Below are positions 34,636-45,904 of a stretch of DNA of 64,000 nucleotides, piece after piece (the first letter of the stretch is position 1; every line of letters begins with the position of its first letter). Where the stretch lies: assembly GCA_947247005.1 (NCBI GenBank), contig OX365953.1, positions 687,001 through 751,000 of the forward strand. Direction: 5' to 3'. Under the pieces are notes generated by a model, which did not search any database, was not told the origin of the DNA, and worked only from the letters and a program-made list of their open reading frames with translations. The position numbers and the translations under genes are program-made. The DNA is from Spisula solida (lineage: Eukaryota > Mollusca > Bivalvia > Venerida > Mactridae).

Positions 34636-37235
34636 GTTTGTATGAAGATTTTATTGACCTGCTTTCTGATTTTAACCTTACACAGATGGTAAACCAAAGT
34701 ACCTTGGTACCTTGGATCTTTTCCTTACATCGAACTTCACACTGATAAACAATATGAATATTTTTCCTGGTATATCAGACCATGATATAGTTTCATTCTC
34801 AGCCGATATCAAACCAATAGAAACTCACCAGAGCCCAAGGAATATTCCACTGTACAGAAAGGCCGACTGGGACAAATTTAAACACTATATGGATCAGGTA
34901 AAATACGACATTTTTGAAAACCATTCAAACAAGTCTGTTGAAGAACTCTGGACTATTTTCTCAGATGCTATTTCTAAAGGAATTACAAATTTTATTCCCT
35001 CTAAACGAATAGGTAATAAAAGATCTTTACCATGGATAACACAACCTATTAAACGTCTTATGAGAAAGAAAGATAAATTTTATATTAGACATAAGAAAGA
35101 TAAAAAGAGTAAAACTAAGGAAGCCTTTATACACTTGAAAAACGAAATTAAACGACAAATTAAATTATCTTACAACAATTATATAGAGCATATTTTAGGT
35201 ATGAAAGATCTTGATGAAGATAAAGACACTAGCAACTGCAACTTTAATACCAAGAAACTTTTTAGTCTCATAAAAAATGCAAAACAAGATGCCACAGAAA
35301 TTGCTAGCCTGCGTGATAAAACGTCTGGTGCCACTAAAACAGAAAATAAAGAGAAGGCAGATATTTTAAATAGGCAATTTCAATCTGTATTTACTCCCAT
35401 GTCACCTTTGAGTTTGTCTCAATCTTGTCTCTCTGCCATACGTAATTTCAGCCTCAGTTCAACTACTTCCTTTCTAAAAAGAAAATTCACATTTATGCCA
35501 AATATTTCCATCACTTCCAACAGGGTTCAGAAGCTCCTCTCCAACTTGAAACCGGACAAGGCAGCGGGCCCTGATAATGTTAAGCCTCTTGTTCTGAAGA
35601 CCCTTAGTCAGCAGATTGCACCAATCATAACACTGATTTTTCAGAAATCCCTGGATACAGGTATTCTTCCTAAAATCTGGACGTCTGCAAATGTGGTCCC
35701 ACTTTTCAAAAAGGGAGATAAGGAAGACCCAGCAAATTATAGGCCCATCTCTTTAACATGTATTCTATGTAAAGTACTAGAACATATTGTAGCCTCAAAC
35801 CTTACTGCCCATTTTAATAGAAACAACATCCTCTATGATTTACAACATGGTTTTAGGGCATTTCGATCCTGTGAGACACAGCTTCTGCAACTTGTTGACA
35901 ACTTAGCTAAAAATATGACCAATAACCAACAGACAGATATGATTTTATTAGATTTTAGTAAAGCGTTTGATAAAGTTAGTCACCTTAAACTTCTATATAA
36001 ATTACAAGAACATGGAGTAAACAATACAGTAATCTTATGGATTAAATCATTTTTAATTGGTAGAACACAAACTGTAGTTCTGGAAGGTGATTCATCTTCA
36101 GAGGTCCCTGTTACATCTGGGGTGCCCCAGGGATCCGAACTAGGCCCATTACTTTTTCTTTTATATATTAATGATTTACCTGACCACATAACTTCACAGG
36201 TCCGTTTATTTGCTGATGACACTGCCGTATATTTAGCTGTAAATAACACCCAAGATTGCCAAATTCTTCAAAATGACTTGAATAAATTGATGAAATGGGA
36301 AGAAATATGGGAAATGGAGTTCAATCCTAGTAAATGTGTTGTCCTTAATATTACCAAAAAAAGAAATCCTATTACTTATAATTATATATTACATGGCCAT
36401 ATTTTAGAATCGGTTGACAGTGCCAAATACCTTGGAGTAAACATATCAAATGACCTCTCATGGAACAAACACATAAATCAAATCACTAACAATGCTACTA
36501 AAACCCTTGGCTTCCTTCGCAGAAATATACTAACCAAAAACCAAAAAATTAAAGAAGTTGCATATAAAACACTGGTGAGACCCCAGGTGGAATATGCCTC
36601 ATCTGTGTGGAGCCCCCATACTCAAACTAATATTAACAAAATAGAAAAAGTCCAACGTAGAGCCATAAGATGGGTGAAAAATAACTACTCCCTGTATGAC
36701 AGTGTCACCGGCATGCAAAACGAACTTGGTTGGCAGACCCTATGGACAGACGAGACCTCACGAGACTGACCATGTTTTATAAAATTGTGTATGGTTTGGT
36801 GGCCGTGCCAGTTCCATCATATCTTGTGGCACCTGTGAGAGTGACACGCCACATGCACTCACTTTCATACAGACAAATTCATACCACTGCTAGCTACTAT
36901 AAATATTCATTCTTTCCTTACACAGTCGTTCTTTGGAATAGCTTACCAAGCCACATAGTCCTCCAGCCAGACCTAGAGGGGTTTAAGAACCATCTTAGCC
37001 CCTCTCTCATCACAAACCGCCCCTGAGTACCGGAACAGTGTTTTTATCAGCTTTTAAACTATAAATACTTCACCTTTTATTTAACACTATCACACTTTAT
37101 TTCTTCTCACTTTGTCTTTCTCACTTTGAAGTCTTCTTTCATTACTGTTAAATTGCTTTTATTCTTGCACCTGACGCGCACCTGCTAGTTTCCTCGAAAG
37201 GGGTTTAAGCAGTATTTATAGATAGATAGATAGAA
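34636..37235 (+). mobile_element. 5'-truncated CR1/Jockey-group LINE
   Basis: It begins in the C-terminal endonuclease domain (EDFIDLLSDFNLTQMVNQ), abutting the 931-bp transposon. It covers the complete RT and C-terminal domain and ends in a GATA microsatellite (37219-37235) as expected for this group's 3' tails. The 5' part of the endonuclease and any ORF1 are missing. Confidence 0.85.
34712..37026 (+). pseudogene. LINE endonuclease C-term and reverse transcriptase, two frames
   Basis: The long 685-codon frame (34712-36769) starts with endonuclease residues (GISDHDIVSFSADI, near residue 22). It continues with RT motifs KPDKAAGPDNVKPLVLK (about 285), YRPISLTCILCKVLEHIV, LLDFSKAFDKVSH (about 412), SGVPQGSELGPLLF (about 470), LFADDTAVY (about 498) and KYLGV. 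The C-terminal domain (VEYASSVWSPHT) shifts frame near 36740 and continues to 37026 (DRRDLTRLTMFYKIVYGLV). Upstream, an 8-bp tandem duplication GTACCTTGGTACCTTG (34698-34713) shifts the endonuclease frame. RT catalytic aspartates are intact, so decay is slight. Confidence 0.88.
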
Positions 37236-38107
37236 ATAAATTAGGTTTCATTTTAAAGCAGAATAATTAATCTATTGCATAAACTTATTAGTTTTTTCCT
37301 ATGTTCACGAAAACAGCAGATTTAAGGAATTAAAAACAAACGAGATTTCGCGAGATTTCAGAAGATTGCCGCGAGATATTGCGAGATTTGGTATATTTTC
37401 CAATCTTTGTATATTTCGGTCTTTGTTATTACACACTGAAAATTGCCAATTTTTGTGACAAACTCCAAACTTTACTCACTCAAATTCGATATGTTCTATG
37501 TTGATATATCTTGTAAATTAAACACATTTTTAAAAACATATCCTTTATGTATAATTACATGTATATAATTAACCTACTTGACATGTCTATCCGAAATTTC
37601 GAATGTAGACGAAATGTGTGCATTATCAATATTCACCGACATTAACTTTAAGCCACGTTATGAACTGTTTCAGACTCCGCATCGGCGAGGAATTTTTGTT
37701 AATTTTGATAATTACCTGCAATGAAGTCCTTTATGGGTAGATATCGGCAGTTTTGACGCGTTTTGGTTGGTTGTTGTTGTTGACGGCTATAGAGCCCGAA
37801 TATCCGTCGCTAGTACGGTCTACGCAGGTAACGGTTTCTCATAATGGCACACAGGTAGTGTTTCAATACATTTTAAAGTTGGTTATTTTTTCTTCTGTTG
37901 TTGTTGTTGACGGCTCTAAAGCCCAACCATCCGTCGTTAGTACGGTATTCTTATCAAGTCGTGCACAGTGACACGTAGCTTTCTAAAGTGAAGTTTGTTA
38001 TTTGATCAAATTACAGATTTAATATACAATAAATTGATAAATCATAAATTTTTAATAAAAGTTAAAAAATCTTTAGTTTTAGCAATGCACCCAAACAAAG
38101 ATCATAT
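37236..38107. other. Non-coding, with a two-copy 49-bp repeat
   Basis: TTGTTGTTGTTGACGGCT...TCCGTCG.TAGTACGGT occurs at 37771-37819 and again at 37897-37946. The spacer between the two copies is unrelated. Otherwise nothing is recognised. Confidence 0.5.
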
Positions 38108-38257
38108 AACAAGAGGGCCCAAAGGGCCCTATAGGTAGCTCACCTGTCGTAGTCGTGTATGCAAGCCCTGTGATTTGACTTAGTTCTTAATCCAAGATGA
38201 CCCAATATCGCACTTGACCTAGCTTTTGTTGAGATGATCATTGTGACCAAGTTTAGA

Positions 38258-38795
38258 CAAGAGAACATGATAAACACTCTAAATTGGCCATCCCTAGAAA
38301 TTAGAAGAACACGAGCTCGCTTAATTATGTTCTACAAAATTATACATCATACTGTCGCAATATACCCGGAAAATAATTTATTAATCACATCTGATCCCAG
38401 AACTAGATACAGTAGTGGGTATGGCTACAAGCATATCGGTACATCTCAAGATCAGTATAAGTTTTCATTCTATCCCAGATCAATAAGCCAGTGGAATATG
38501 TTGCCCGTAACCGCACACCAAGCAGACACAGTTGATGTTTTTAAGACCCTTGTCACTGTTCCTGTCTTGGTCTCCACATTCGCATACTAAATGGCAACCA
38601 TTGTACAAAGTTTTAATCTTAATGTTTGATTATAAAATCAATCTTTTAACTTGCACATGTATTATAATACAAACCATTATTTCTGTGTATCATACACTTA
38701 CATTCAAAATTGTTTTTAAAACTATATATAGTGCCTACACATAATCTTCAGAGCTTTGAAGGAGTGTAGTTCATTTAAGAAGAAGAAGAAGAGAT
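38258..38795 (+). pseudogene. LINE 3' fragment (C-terminal domain)
   Basis: The frame 38258-38590 reads RRTRARLIMFYKIIHHTVA, RYSSGYGYKHI and YKFSFYPRSISQWNMLP. This is the C-terminal domain of CR1/Jockey-type ORF2, as seen in the element at 36730-37026. It ends in a short AAG/AGA microsatellite (38778-38794). It is a heavily 5'-truncated insertion in a HINE core repeat. Confidence 0.75.
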
Positions 38796-38849
38796 GTTTG
38801 TAAAACACGTACATGTATGCCCAATGGCAGCCCGATAGTCGGAAATAGT

Positions 38850-39032
38850 AAAGGTCACAATGACCTTGACCTTTGACCTACTGACATCAAAATAAATAGG
38901 GGTCATCTACTGTTGATGACCAACTTCCATGTAAAGTTTGAAGATCCTAGGGCAAAGCGTTCTTGAGTTATTGAACGGAAACCAATTGGTCTACCGACCT
39001 ACACGTGCAAAGCAATATACCCCCTCATCATT
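38850..39032. repeat. Dispersed CCTTGACCTTTGACCTACTG repeat
   Basis: GGTCACAATGACCTTGACC, TTTGACCTACTGACATCAAA and ATAGGGGTCATCTACTG form a widespread invertebrate-type repeat with several TGACCT hexamers. Boundaries are approximate. Confidence 0.45.
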
Positions 39033-39055
39033 GGGGGGGGGGGGGGGGGGGGGGG
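39033..39055 (+). repeat. Poly(G) run, 23 bases
   Basis: An uninterrupted run of 23 G. A second run of 13 G lies at 2244-2256 in an NLE1 intron. Both could form G-quadruplexes and are error-prone in assembly. Confidence 0.9.
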
Positions 39056-40684
39056 TGCATAAAAAAGGTAAGGCCAACATTGTGACCTCTAGTGACTATA
39101 CAAGGTTTTTCTATGATTTGACCCTGTGACCTAGTTTTGACCCCGGATGACCCATGTCGAACTTGACCTAGATTTTGTTGAGTTGATCATTGCAACCAAG
39201 TTTCATAAAGATAATGTCAAAATTGTGACCTCTAGTGACTACACAAGGTTTTTCTATGATTTGACCTAGGTATTGACCCCTGATGTCCAAATATCGAACT
39301 TGACCTAGATTTTGTTGGCATGATCATTATGACCTAGTTTCATGAAGATTAGGTCAAAATTGTGACCTCTAGTGACTACACTCGGTTTTTCTATGATTTG
39401 ACCTAGTGACCTTGTTTTGACCCTGGATGACCCAATATCGAACTTGACCTAGATTTTGTGGAGATGAACATTGTGACCGAGTTTCATGAAGATTAGGTCA
39501 AAATTGTGACCTCTAGTGACTACACAAGGTTTTTAAATGATTTGACCTTGTGACCTAGTTTTTGACCCCTGATGACCCAATATCGAACTTGACCAAGGTT
39601 TTGTTGAGATGATCATTGTGACCAAGTTTCATAAAGACTAGATCAAAATTGTGACCTCTAATGACGACACAAGGTTTTTGATTGATTTGACCTAGTTTTC
39701 GACCCCCAATTACCCAATATGGAACTTGACCTAGATTTGTTAAGATAATCATTGTGACAAAGTTTCATAAAGATTAGCCAAAATTGTACCTCTAGTGTCT
39801 ACAGAAGCAAATTGTTGACGGACGGACGAAGGACGACGTACACAGACGAAGAGTACTCTCTCGAAAGCATCTCACTAATGAGCAAGAACAACTCATGAAT
39901 ATCATACAATGACAACTAGTGTCAAACTATCTGCTTCTTTGTGTAATGGGACTTCAGCATTGTAGATAAAAGTGATATATAATAAGATAAAATATCAGGT
40001 TTCTGTGATGTGTCACATTGATATTGTTCACCTTCGAAACAGAATATATATAATTACAAATCAGTAGCATCATGGAATATATAGACTATAGAATGCAATT
40101 CATACCTATACACATACTTGATAGATTTCAACAAGAGGGCCCAAAGGGCCATAGGTCGCTCACCTGTCCTAGTCGTTCATGCACCCCTAATGGTAGCCTC
40201 TATTGCATGTACAAGGTTTTCATATTGTCTTATGCTTTATAATTTACATCACATTTAAACCCAATGACTTATTCAAGTGATTTGGCCTTGTGACCTAGTT
40301 TCTGACCTCGGATGACCCAATATCGAAGTTGACCTAGATTTAGTTAAGATGATTATTGTGACCAAATTTCATAAAGATAAGGCCGAAAATGTGACCTCTA
40401 GTGACTACACAAGGTTTTTCAATGATTTGACCTTGTGACCTAGTTTTGAACCCGGATGACCCGATATCGAACTTGACCTAGATTTTGTTGACAAGATAAT
40501 TGTGACCAAGTTTCATAAAGATTAGGCCAAAATTGTGACCTCTAGTGACTACACAAGGTTTTTCTATGATTTGACCTTGTGACCTAGTTTTTTACCCCAG
40601 ATGACGCGATATCGAACTTGACCTAGATTTTGTTGACATGATCATTGTGACCAAGTTTCATAAAGATTAAGTTAAAATTGTGAC

Positions 40685-41123
40685 TGTAATGTAATGATCA
40701 AGAGATAGCTAATTATATAATATTAATTTCAGTGAACCTCCATATTATAGATTTTGAATAAATATAGGTTACACTATAACTGACAGTTATAAGTGAATAT
40801 ATACTAACACCAGACAGCTCGTCAGTATCATAAGGAAGTGTAAATTTAATATTTGTCTGGTTGGTCAATACCTTGTTAGTGAGGAGTTAAGTTTTAGAGT
40901 TTGAGAGAGAGAGTCGAGTTAGAGACCAGTTGGTGCGGGCCGTCAACAAGCGAGTAGCTTGGGCCATAAGCCTGGACAGTATGTTTATGAGTATGAAAAG
41001 TTGTCTTATGCTGTGAACCTGAGAAGTACTATACTATGTTTATGAACTGTGTAACAATTTAATAAAGCCACTATACGAACACTCGAGTTACGCTATTTAC
41101 CAACTCATAAGGGCTACGTAACA
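40685..41123 (+). repeat. Left LTR of the 11.7-kb element
   Basis: 439 bp, TG...CA. It contains AATAAA-like AATAAAGCC near its end (41061). Confidence 0.9.
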
Positions 41124-41280
41124 ATTAATGGAGTCGTGACCAGAGATTTTGAGTAAAAGTTCAACGGAGAAGCTACAGGAAACGTACTGGACAGCACTTG
41201 ATAGCCGTATATCCTGACGAAAGATTGGAATCTCGGAGTAACAAAGTGAGTGAACTGGTTTTTTCTGTACGCTTAAAAAT

Positions 41281-42503
41281 GGCAGATCAAAACATATGTA
41301 GAAATATTAAAAATTTATCAGATCAATTGGGAAATTATTGTGCATCGCTAGGTAATAAATTGAACAAAATAGTACCAGAATTTAATGGGGAAAATAATGG
41401 AGAATTTAAATTTTGGATAAATTCAGTAGAGAAATATGCTTAAAGTTTTATTAACAATTTAAATGATGATGGCAAGAAAAAGATTTGTTTCCATACTTCT
41501 AGAGGGATTGTATCAAATTTTATTCAGGGGTATTTAAATGATGACCCACAGTGTACATGGGCAGAAATATTAGGTGAATTAAAAGTTAGATTTTCGGAAT
41601 TAACAGATTCTCATCATGCATTGCGCTTGATAAGTGAATTTAAACAAAGACCAAATGAAAGTGTACAAATTTATTATCAAAAATTATTTGATTTAGCAAA
41701 AACTGCATATGATGGTCAAGATCTAAGTCAATATCCTACATTAGTAATTAGACAGCTAATTGATTTTTTTCACCGATGGATTGTTAAATGAGTCTATTAA
41801 AATTCAATTACTTAGGCAAAATCTTCAGACATTAGATCAAGCAGTAAATATTGCAATAGAAGAACAAAATATTAGGGCTAGACTTAGGTTAAGAAATTTT
41901 AAACCTGTCAATCATAAATTTCAAAATAGAGATAAATACATAAACGTGGTAGTTCAAAATCCACATAAACCAAAGTATTATCAAAATAGGGAATATTCAA
42001 ATTACTGTAAGATGGATAATCTTCGTAGTAGACAAAATTTCAATAGATTTTCACACAAGAAAAGATTTAATTATGTTAGTAATCAGAAAACGTTTAATTC
42101 ACGAACATTCAATATTGCAATTGCGGGAAACCCAGATGCATGTATAATAAATATACAAAATAATAAATACAGAGCATTAGTAGATTCAGGCGCTGAAGTT
42201 TCATTGATAAATAGAAGGATATTTAGAACCTTAAGACAAAAGGCAGAAATTAAAGATGATAAGATTTATCTTCAATCAGTAAATGGTGGTTCATTAAATG
42301 TAGATGGTTGTGTAAACCTAGCATTTAAAATTGGGAATACTGAAATGAGTCACCCATTTTATGTTGTTGAAAATATAAATAGGAATATTATATTAGGACG
42401 CGATTGGTTAAAACACCATGATGCGAGGATTTATTTTGATTTAGGCTGTTTAAAAGTAGGAAAATCATTTGTTCATCTAGTAGAAGACAGACAGCAAACG
42501 TAA
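41281..42503 (+). pseudogene. Gag-protease of the 11.7-kb LTR element, broken
   Basis: ATG at 41281 (MADQNICRNIKNL). Gag-type text (PEFNGENNGEFKFWINSVEK, CTWAEILGELKVRF, ESVQIYYQKLFDLAKTAY) is interrupted by TAA at 41441-41443 and by a 1-nt shift at a T7 run (41764-41770). It then runs open to 42503. The second half has a basic, Asn-rich linker without a CCHC knuckle. A retropepsin domain follows: YRALVDSGAEVSLINRR active site, NINRNIILGRDWLKHH as the hydrophobic-hydrophobic-Gly flap partner. It stops at TAA directly after protease; no pol follows. Both lesions are seen directly; whether either is recoded is unknown. Confidence 0.8.
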
Positions 42504-44765
42504 TGAAATAGGAACGAAATGTGTATTTTTAAGGATGTAAACGCGGTCATGATGTTTGGAAATAATTGTTTGGGAATACATTTAACTAGAAGGGATGTTA
42601 TCATAGATATTCATTAAAAATATTAAGGGTAGTTCAAGTTCATGTATCATGTAAAAATGTGTGTAGTAAAATGGGCAACATAGACAGACAGGAATTATAT
42701 TGAGTCATTAAAAAGTAATGGCGTTTTTGTAAATGTTGATAAATGGTTGTTTAAACCAGACATTTAAGATGTGGGAAGTTATTTGTGTTATGTCTTAGAT
42801 ATGTTGATATTTTACAGTAAATAGCTCTGTTGAACTTTGTTCTATCTTGGATTACGAGAATTAGAGCGTATATATTTCTGTAAAGCCAGATATTTGGTAT
42901 TAAAATGATACATGTACATGTACTCGAATTAATGGGGTATTTCATTTTGGGAGTTAGCAGAATAGGACAGGAAATTAATGGTTTAAATAACGATAAATAC
43001 AAGCGGGTGGCGCGGTAAAAAAAAAAAAGTAAAAAAGCTAAAAATAGAAAAATACCAATAGCGTATATATAAAATACATGTAGTTTAAGGGCATTATGGT
43101 GTCTTGTAAATAGCAACGTAGCATACACATATTTGACAATTGTATGGGGTGTATGATTGTAGGATATTGTTGATATTAAGATTAATGTCTGTGTATTCAT
43201 GGTTACCGTTATATCCCCATAAGGGATCATTGATAAGATATCAATAAGCGTATTATTAATGATTGTGAAGTACAATGCATATTCGAAGATGCCATCAACA
43301 TTTATATTATATCATTTTGTGCGGTTAAAATGTGCAGTTATTGATGATAATCGGGTTTATCGATGTTAATGTTATCATGCAGTAAGTTACCTTATTTTTG
43401 CGTTATGAAATTTTAGCGAAGTTATGTCGACTTTAGAGATGAAGCGACATAAACACATCACGTATAGGTTCGATTTAGAATGTTCATGTTGATTAGTAAA
43501 TGCGAGATAATTGTATAGACGTGAATATACACTGAGTTACAGTTTGTGTAGTATGTGTTGTAATCGTAATAGTACATTCAATTAGTTACTAATTGATATT
43601 GTGATTAACGATAGCATTAATAGATTATGCAGTACTAGTTTCGCGTTAGAAGACTCAAGTCAAGTACTACATGCATGTAATTAGGCGTCTTGTTCATTGT
43701 GATTATGATTATTACGTTATAATTGTGACAACTGCAGTCAGTGTACTAGGGTTATGTAATGTTAAAAAATTGAGGCTAGCAATTGTAAGGGTCAATGTCA
43801 GTTTTGTGTTGGTTTAACACAGTTGATGCATATTATTATGTAACAAAGTGATATAATTGTGATTAGCGGCTTCATTATACTTTCAGACAGAGTCAGGTAA
43901 TGCTTTTGCGTTTTGTGTTATATCATTCCAGGTAGATATTATTATTAAATAATGTTTTGTTTTTATGGACATCACATATAATTTTGCGTTAAAACATAGT
44001 ATTGTTTTGTTACTAATTAATGTTTACGTGATTAACGACTACATTAATACGGGAAGCGTACACGCGTACATGATACGTTTTAATTATTGAATTTGGGTTT
44101 TGATATTAGGTTTGCATGGTAGGAAATGAATTAAATCAACTTCAGGTTGTTATCAAGGTGTAAACATGTTGTACTCTTAGGAAAACTGTAATATTTTTGT
44201 GTAGAAAATCTCATTTCAGGCAAATTTGAAATTATCCTTTGTAGAGAGTATCTATCCAAAGGGAAGTAATTAAAGAACGAATGCTTGATATATCGCTGTC
44301 ATTTATATTAAAATAATGTTATGTAGGCCTACTAGATATGTCAAATGCGAGGGTTGATATCACTCTTTTTATTGTTGATTAATCTAAGATATAAAAAGTT
44401 AATGTAATATGTTATAATTAATGAGGCTGGTACTACGTTGTTCTTGCTATTATTTCGTGATCACTGTAGGAAAATATATTTTATTTATAAGGGGTTTACA
44501 AATACATACTGCATTAGATCTGCCAATAATAAGTGTTTCAGTCAACATACCGGGGATTGAACGAGTTACTCCGAACCATGGCGGACTATCAGAAAATCGA
44601 ACACGTTACTCGGAACTATAGAGGCTATCAGCAAACTAACACGTTACTACGAACCATGGCAGACTTTCGAGAACACCAAATGCAGTATTCCAAAATAATA
44701 CTTCAAATGAAATTACAATTGGCATCATTTCGACTGATCATGATGATGAATAAACTATTGGATGG
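42504..44765. other. Non-coding interior of the LTR element
   Basis: AT-rich DNA where pol would be expected. No catalytic RT, RNase H or integrase motif was seen in either strand. A few 45-bp imperfect repeats occur at 44560-44680 (CGAACCATGGCRGACTWTC). Confidence 0.6.
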
Positions 44766-45330
44766 GAATTTCTCCAACGTTCAATTTGGAGATAATCATT
44801 CGCAGATCTCTATCATTCGAATAGAGATAAACATTCGTATACATATACGATGGACTACCAACAGATGCCTACCACAATAAACAATTTACATTGGAAATTT
44901 CTCCAATGTTCAATTTGGAGATAATCATTCGCAGATCTCTATCATTCGTTTAGAGATAAACATTCGTATACATATACGATGGACTACCAACAGATGCCTA
45001 CCACAATAAACAATTTACATTGGAAATTTCTCCAACGTTCAAATTTGGAGATAGTGATTCGCAGATCTCTATCGTTTGAATACAGATAAACATTCGTATA
45101 CATATACGATGGACTACCAACAGATGCCGCCCACAATAAACAATTTACATTGGAATATTCTCCAACGTTCAAAATTGGAGATAGTGCTTCGCAGATCTCT
45201 ATCATTCAAATAGAGATAAACATTCGTATACATATACGATGGACTACCAACAGATGCCTACCACAATAAACAATTTACATTGGAAATTTCTTCAACCGTT
45301 CAATTTGGAGATAATCATTCGTAGATCTCC
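44766..45330 (+). repeat. 129-bp tandem repeat, about 4.5 copies
   Basis: The unit contains TTTCTCCAACGTTCAATTTG, GAGATAATCATTCGCAGATC, CATTCGTATACATATACGAT and GGACTACCAACAGATGCC. The first base of GGAAATTTC recurs at 44893 and 45022. It ends with a shortened copy just before the TIR element. Confidence 0.8.
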
Positions 45331-45360
45331 AATCGGAGATAATCATTCGTATATCCATAC

Positions 45361-45830
45361 TATGGAATGCGGAATGCACAATAATTCCTTTATCTATGGG
45401 TTTAACAGTTAACTACGTAGTTAAGAGACTTTAAACCGCGGTTGCAAGTGCCAAATGCACATTAATTCTTTAAACCGCGGATAAAGACTTAGAACTGCAG
45501 TTACAAGTATCGATGATGTTTACTTAACCCCATAGTTAAGCGACAACCAATCAGCGCGTATGAAATTACTAATACGGCGCTCTCATTGGTTATCTCTTAA
45601 CTATGTAGTTAACAGACTTGTAACCGCGGTTACAAGTCTTAAACGGGGGTTTTAACACGCGCGAAGTGCACATTTAATATACATCTCTTAATTATATAGT
45701 TAAGCGACTTTAAACCCGGGTTCAAAGCGCCGTTTGCACAATTATGCTTAAACCCATAGTTTAAGACATGTAACTGCAGTTTAAACTCTCAATTAAAGCG
45801 TGGATTGAAGTATATGTATGTATAAAAAAA
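45361..45830 (+). repeat. Left TIR with ladder of short palindromes
   Basis: It contains successive near-perfect palindromes: TTAACTACGTAGTTAA, TTTAAACCGCGGTT, AACTGCAGTT, TTAACCCCATAGTTAA, TTAACTATGTAGTTAA, TAACCGCGGTTA, TTAATTATATAGTTAA, TTTAAACCCGGGTT. They are spaced roughly 20-60 bp. The right arm holds the same kind of sites. Confidence 0.8.
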
Positions 45831-45904
45831 TTCCTCATAATTTCTTTCAAATTCATATGATCGTAGGCATATGTCATTGTATTGGAATTCATTTAGAAGA
45901 TCTA

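Larger units (their letters stand above)
38108..39850 (-). mobile_element. HINE/pearl-like element K, interrupted
   Basis: The terminus AACAAGAGGGCCCAAAGGGC and a partial core repeat are cut at about 38257. Core repeats resume at about 39066 and end in GACGGACGGACGAAGGACG near 39840. The terminal GTCAC hairpin is lost. The intervening 0.8 kb holds a LINE tail, a dispersed repeat and a poly(G) run. Confidence 0.65.

Noticed and set aside
42751..43275. 174-codon minus-strand frame with one hydrophobic segment, inside the 11.7-kb LTR element
   Set aside because: AT-rich composition, antisense to Gag, no family motif, no upstream signals. An env-like role cannot be supported.
44533..44880. 115-codon frame in the LTR element
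   Set aside because: Built from short repeats and the start of the 129-bp tandem array. No retroelement domain.
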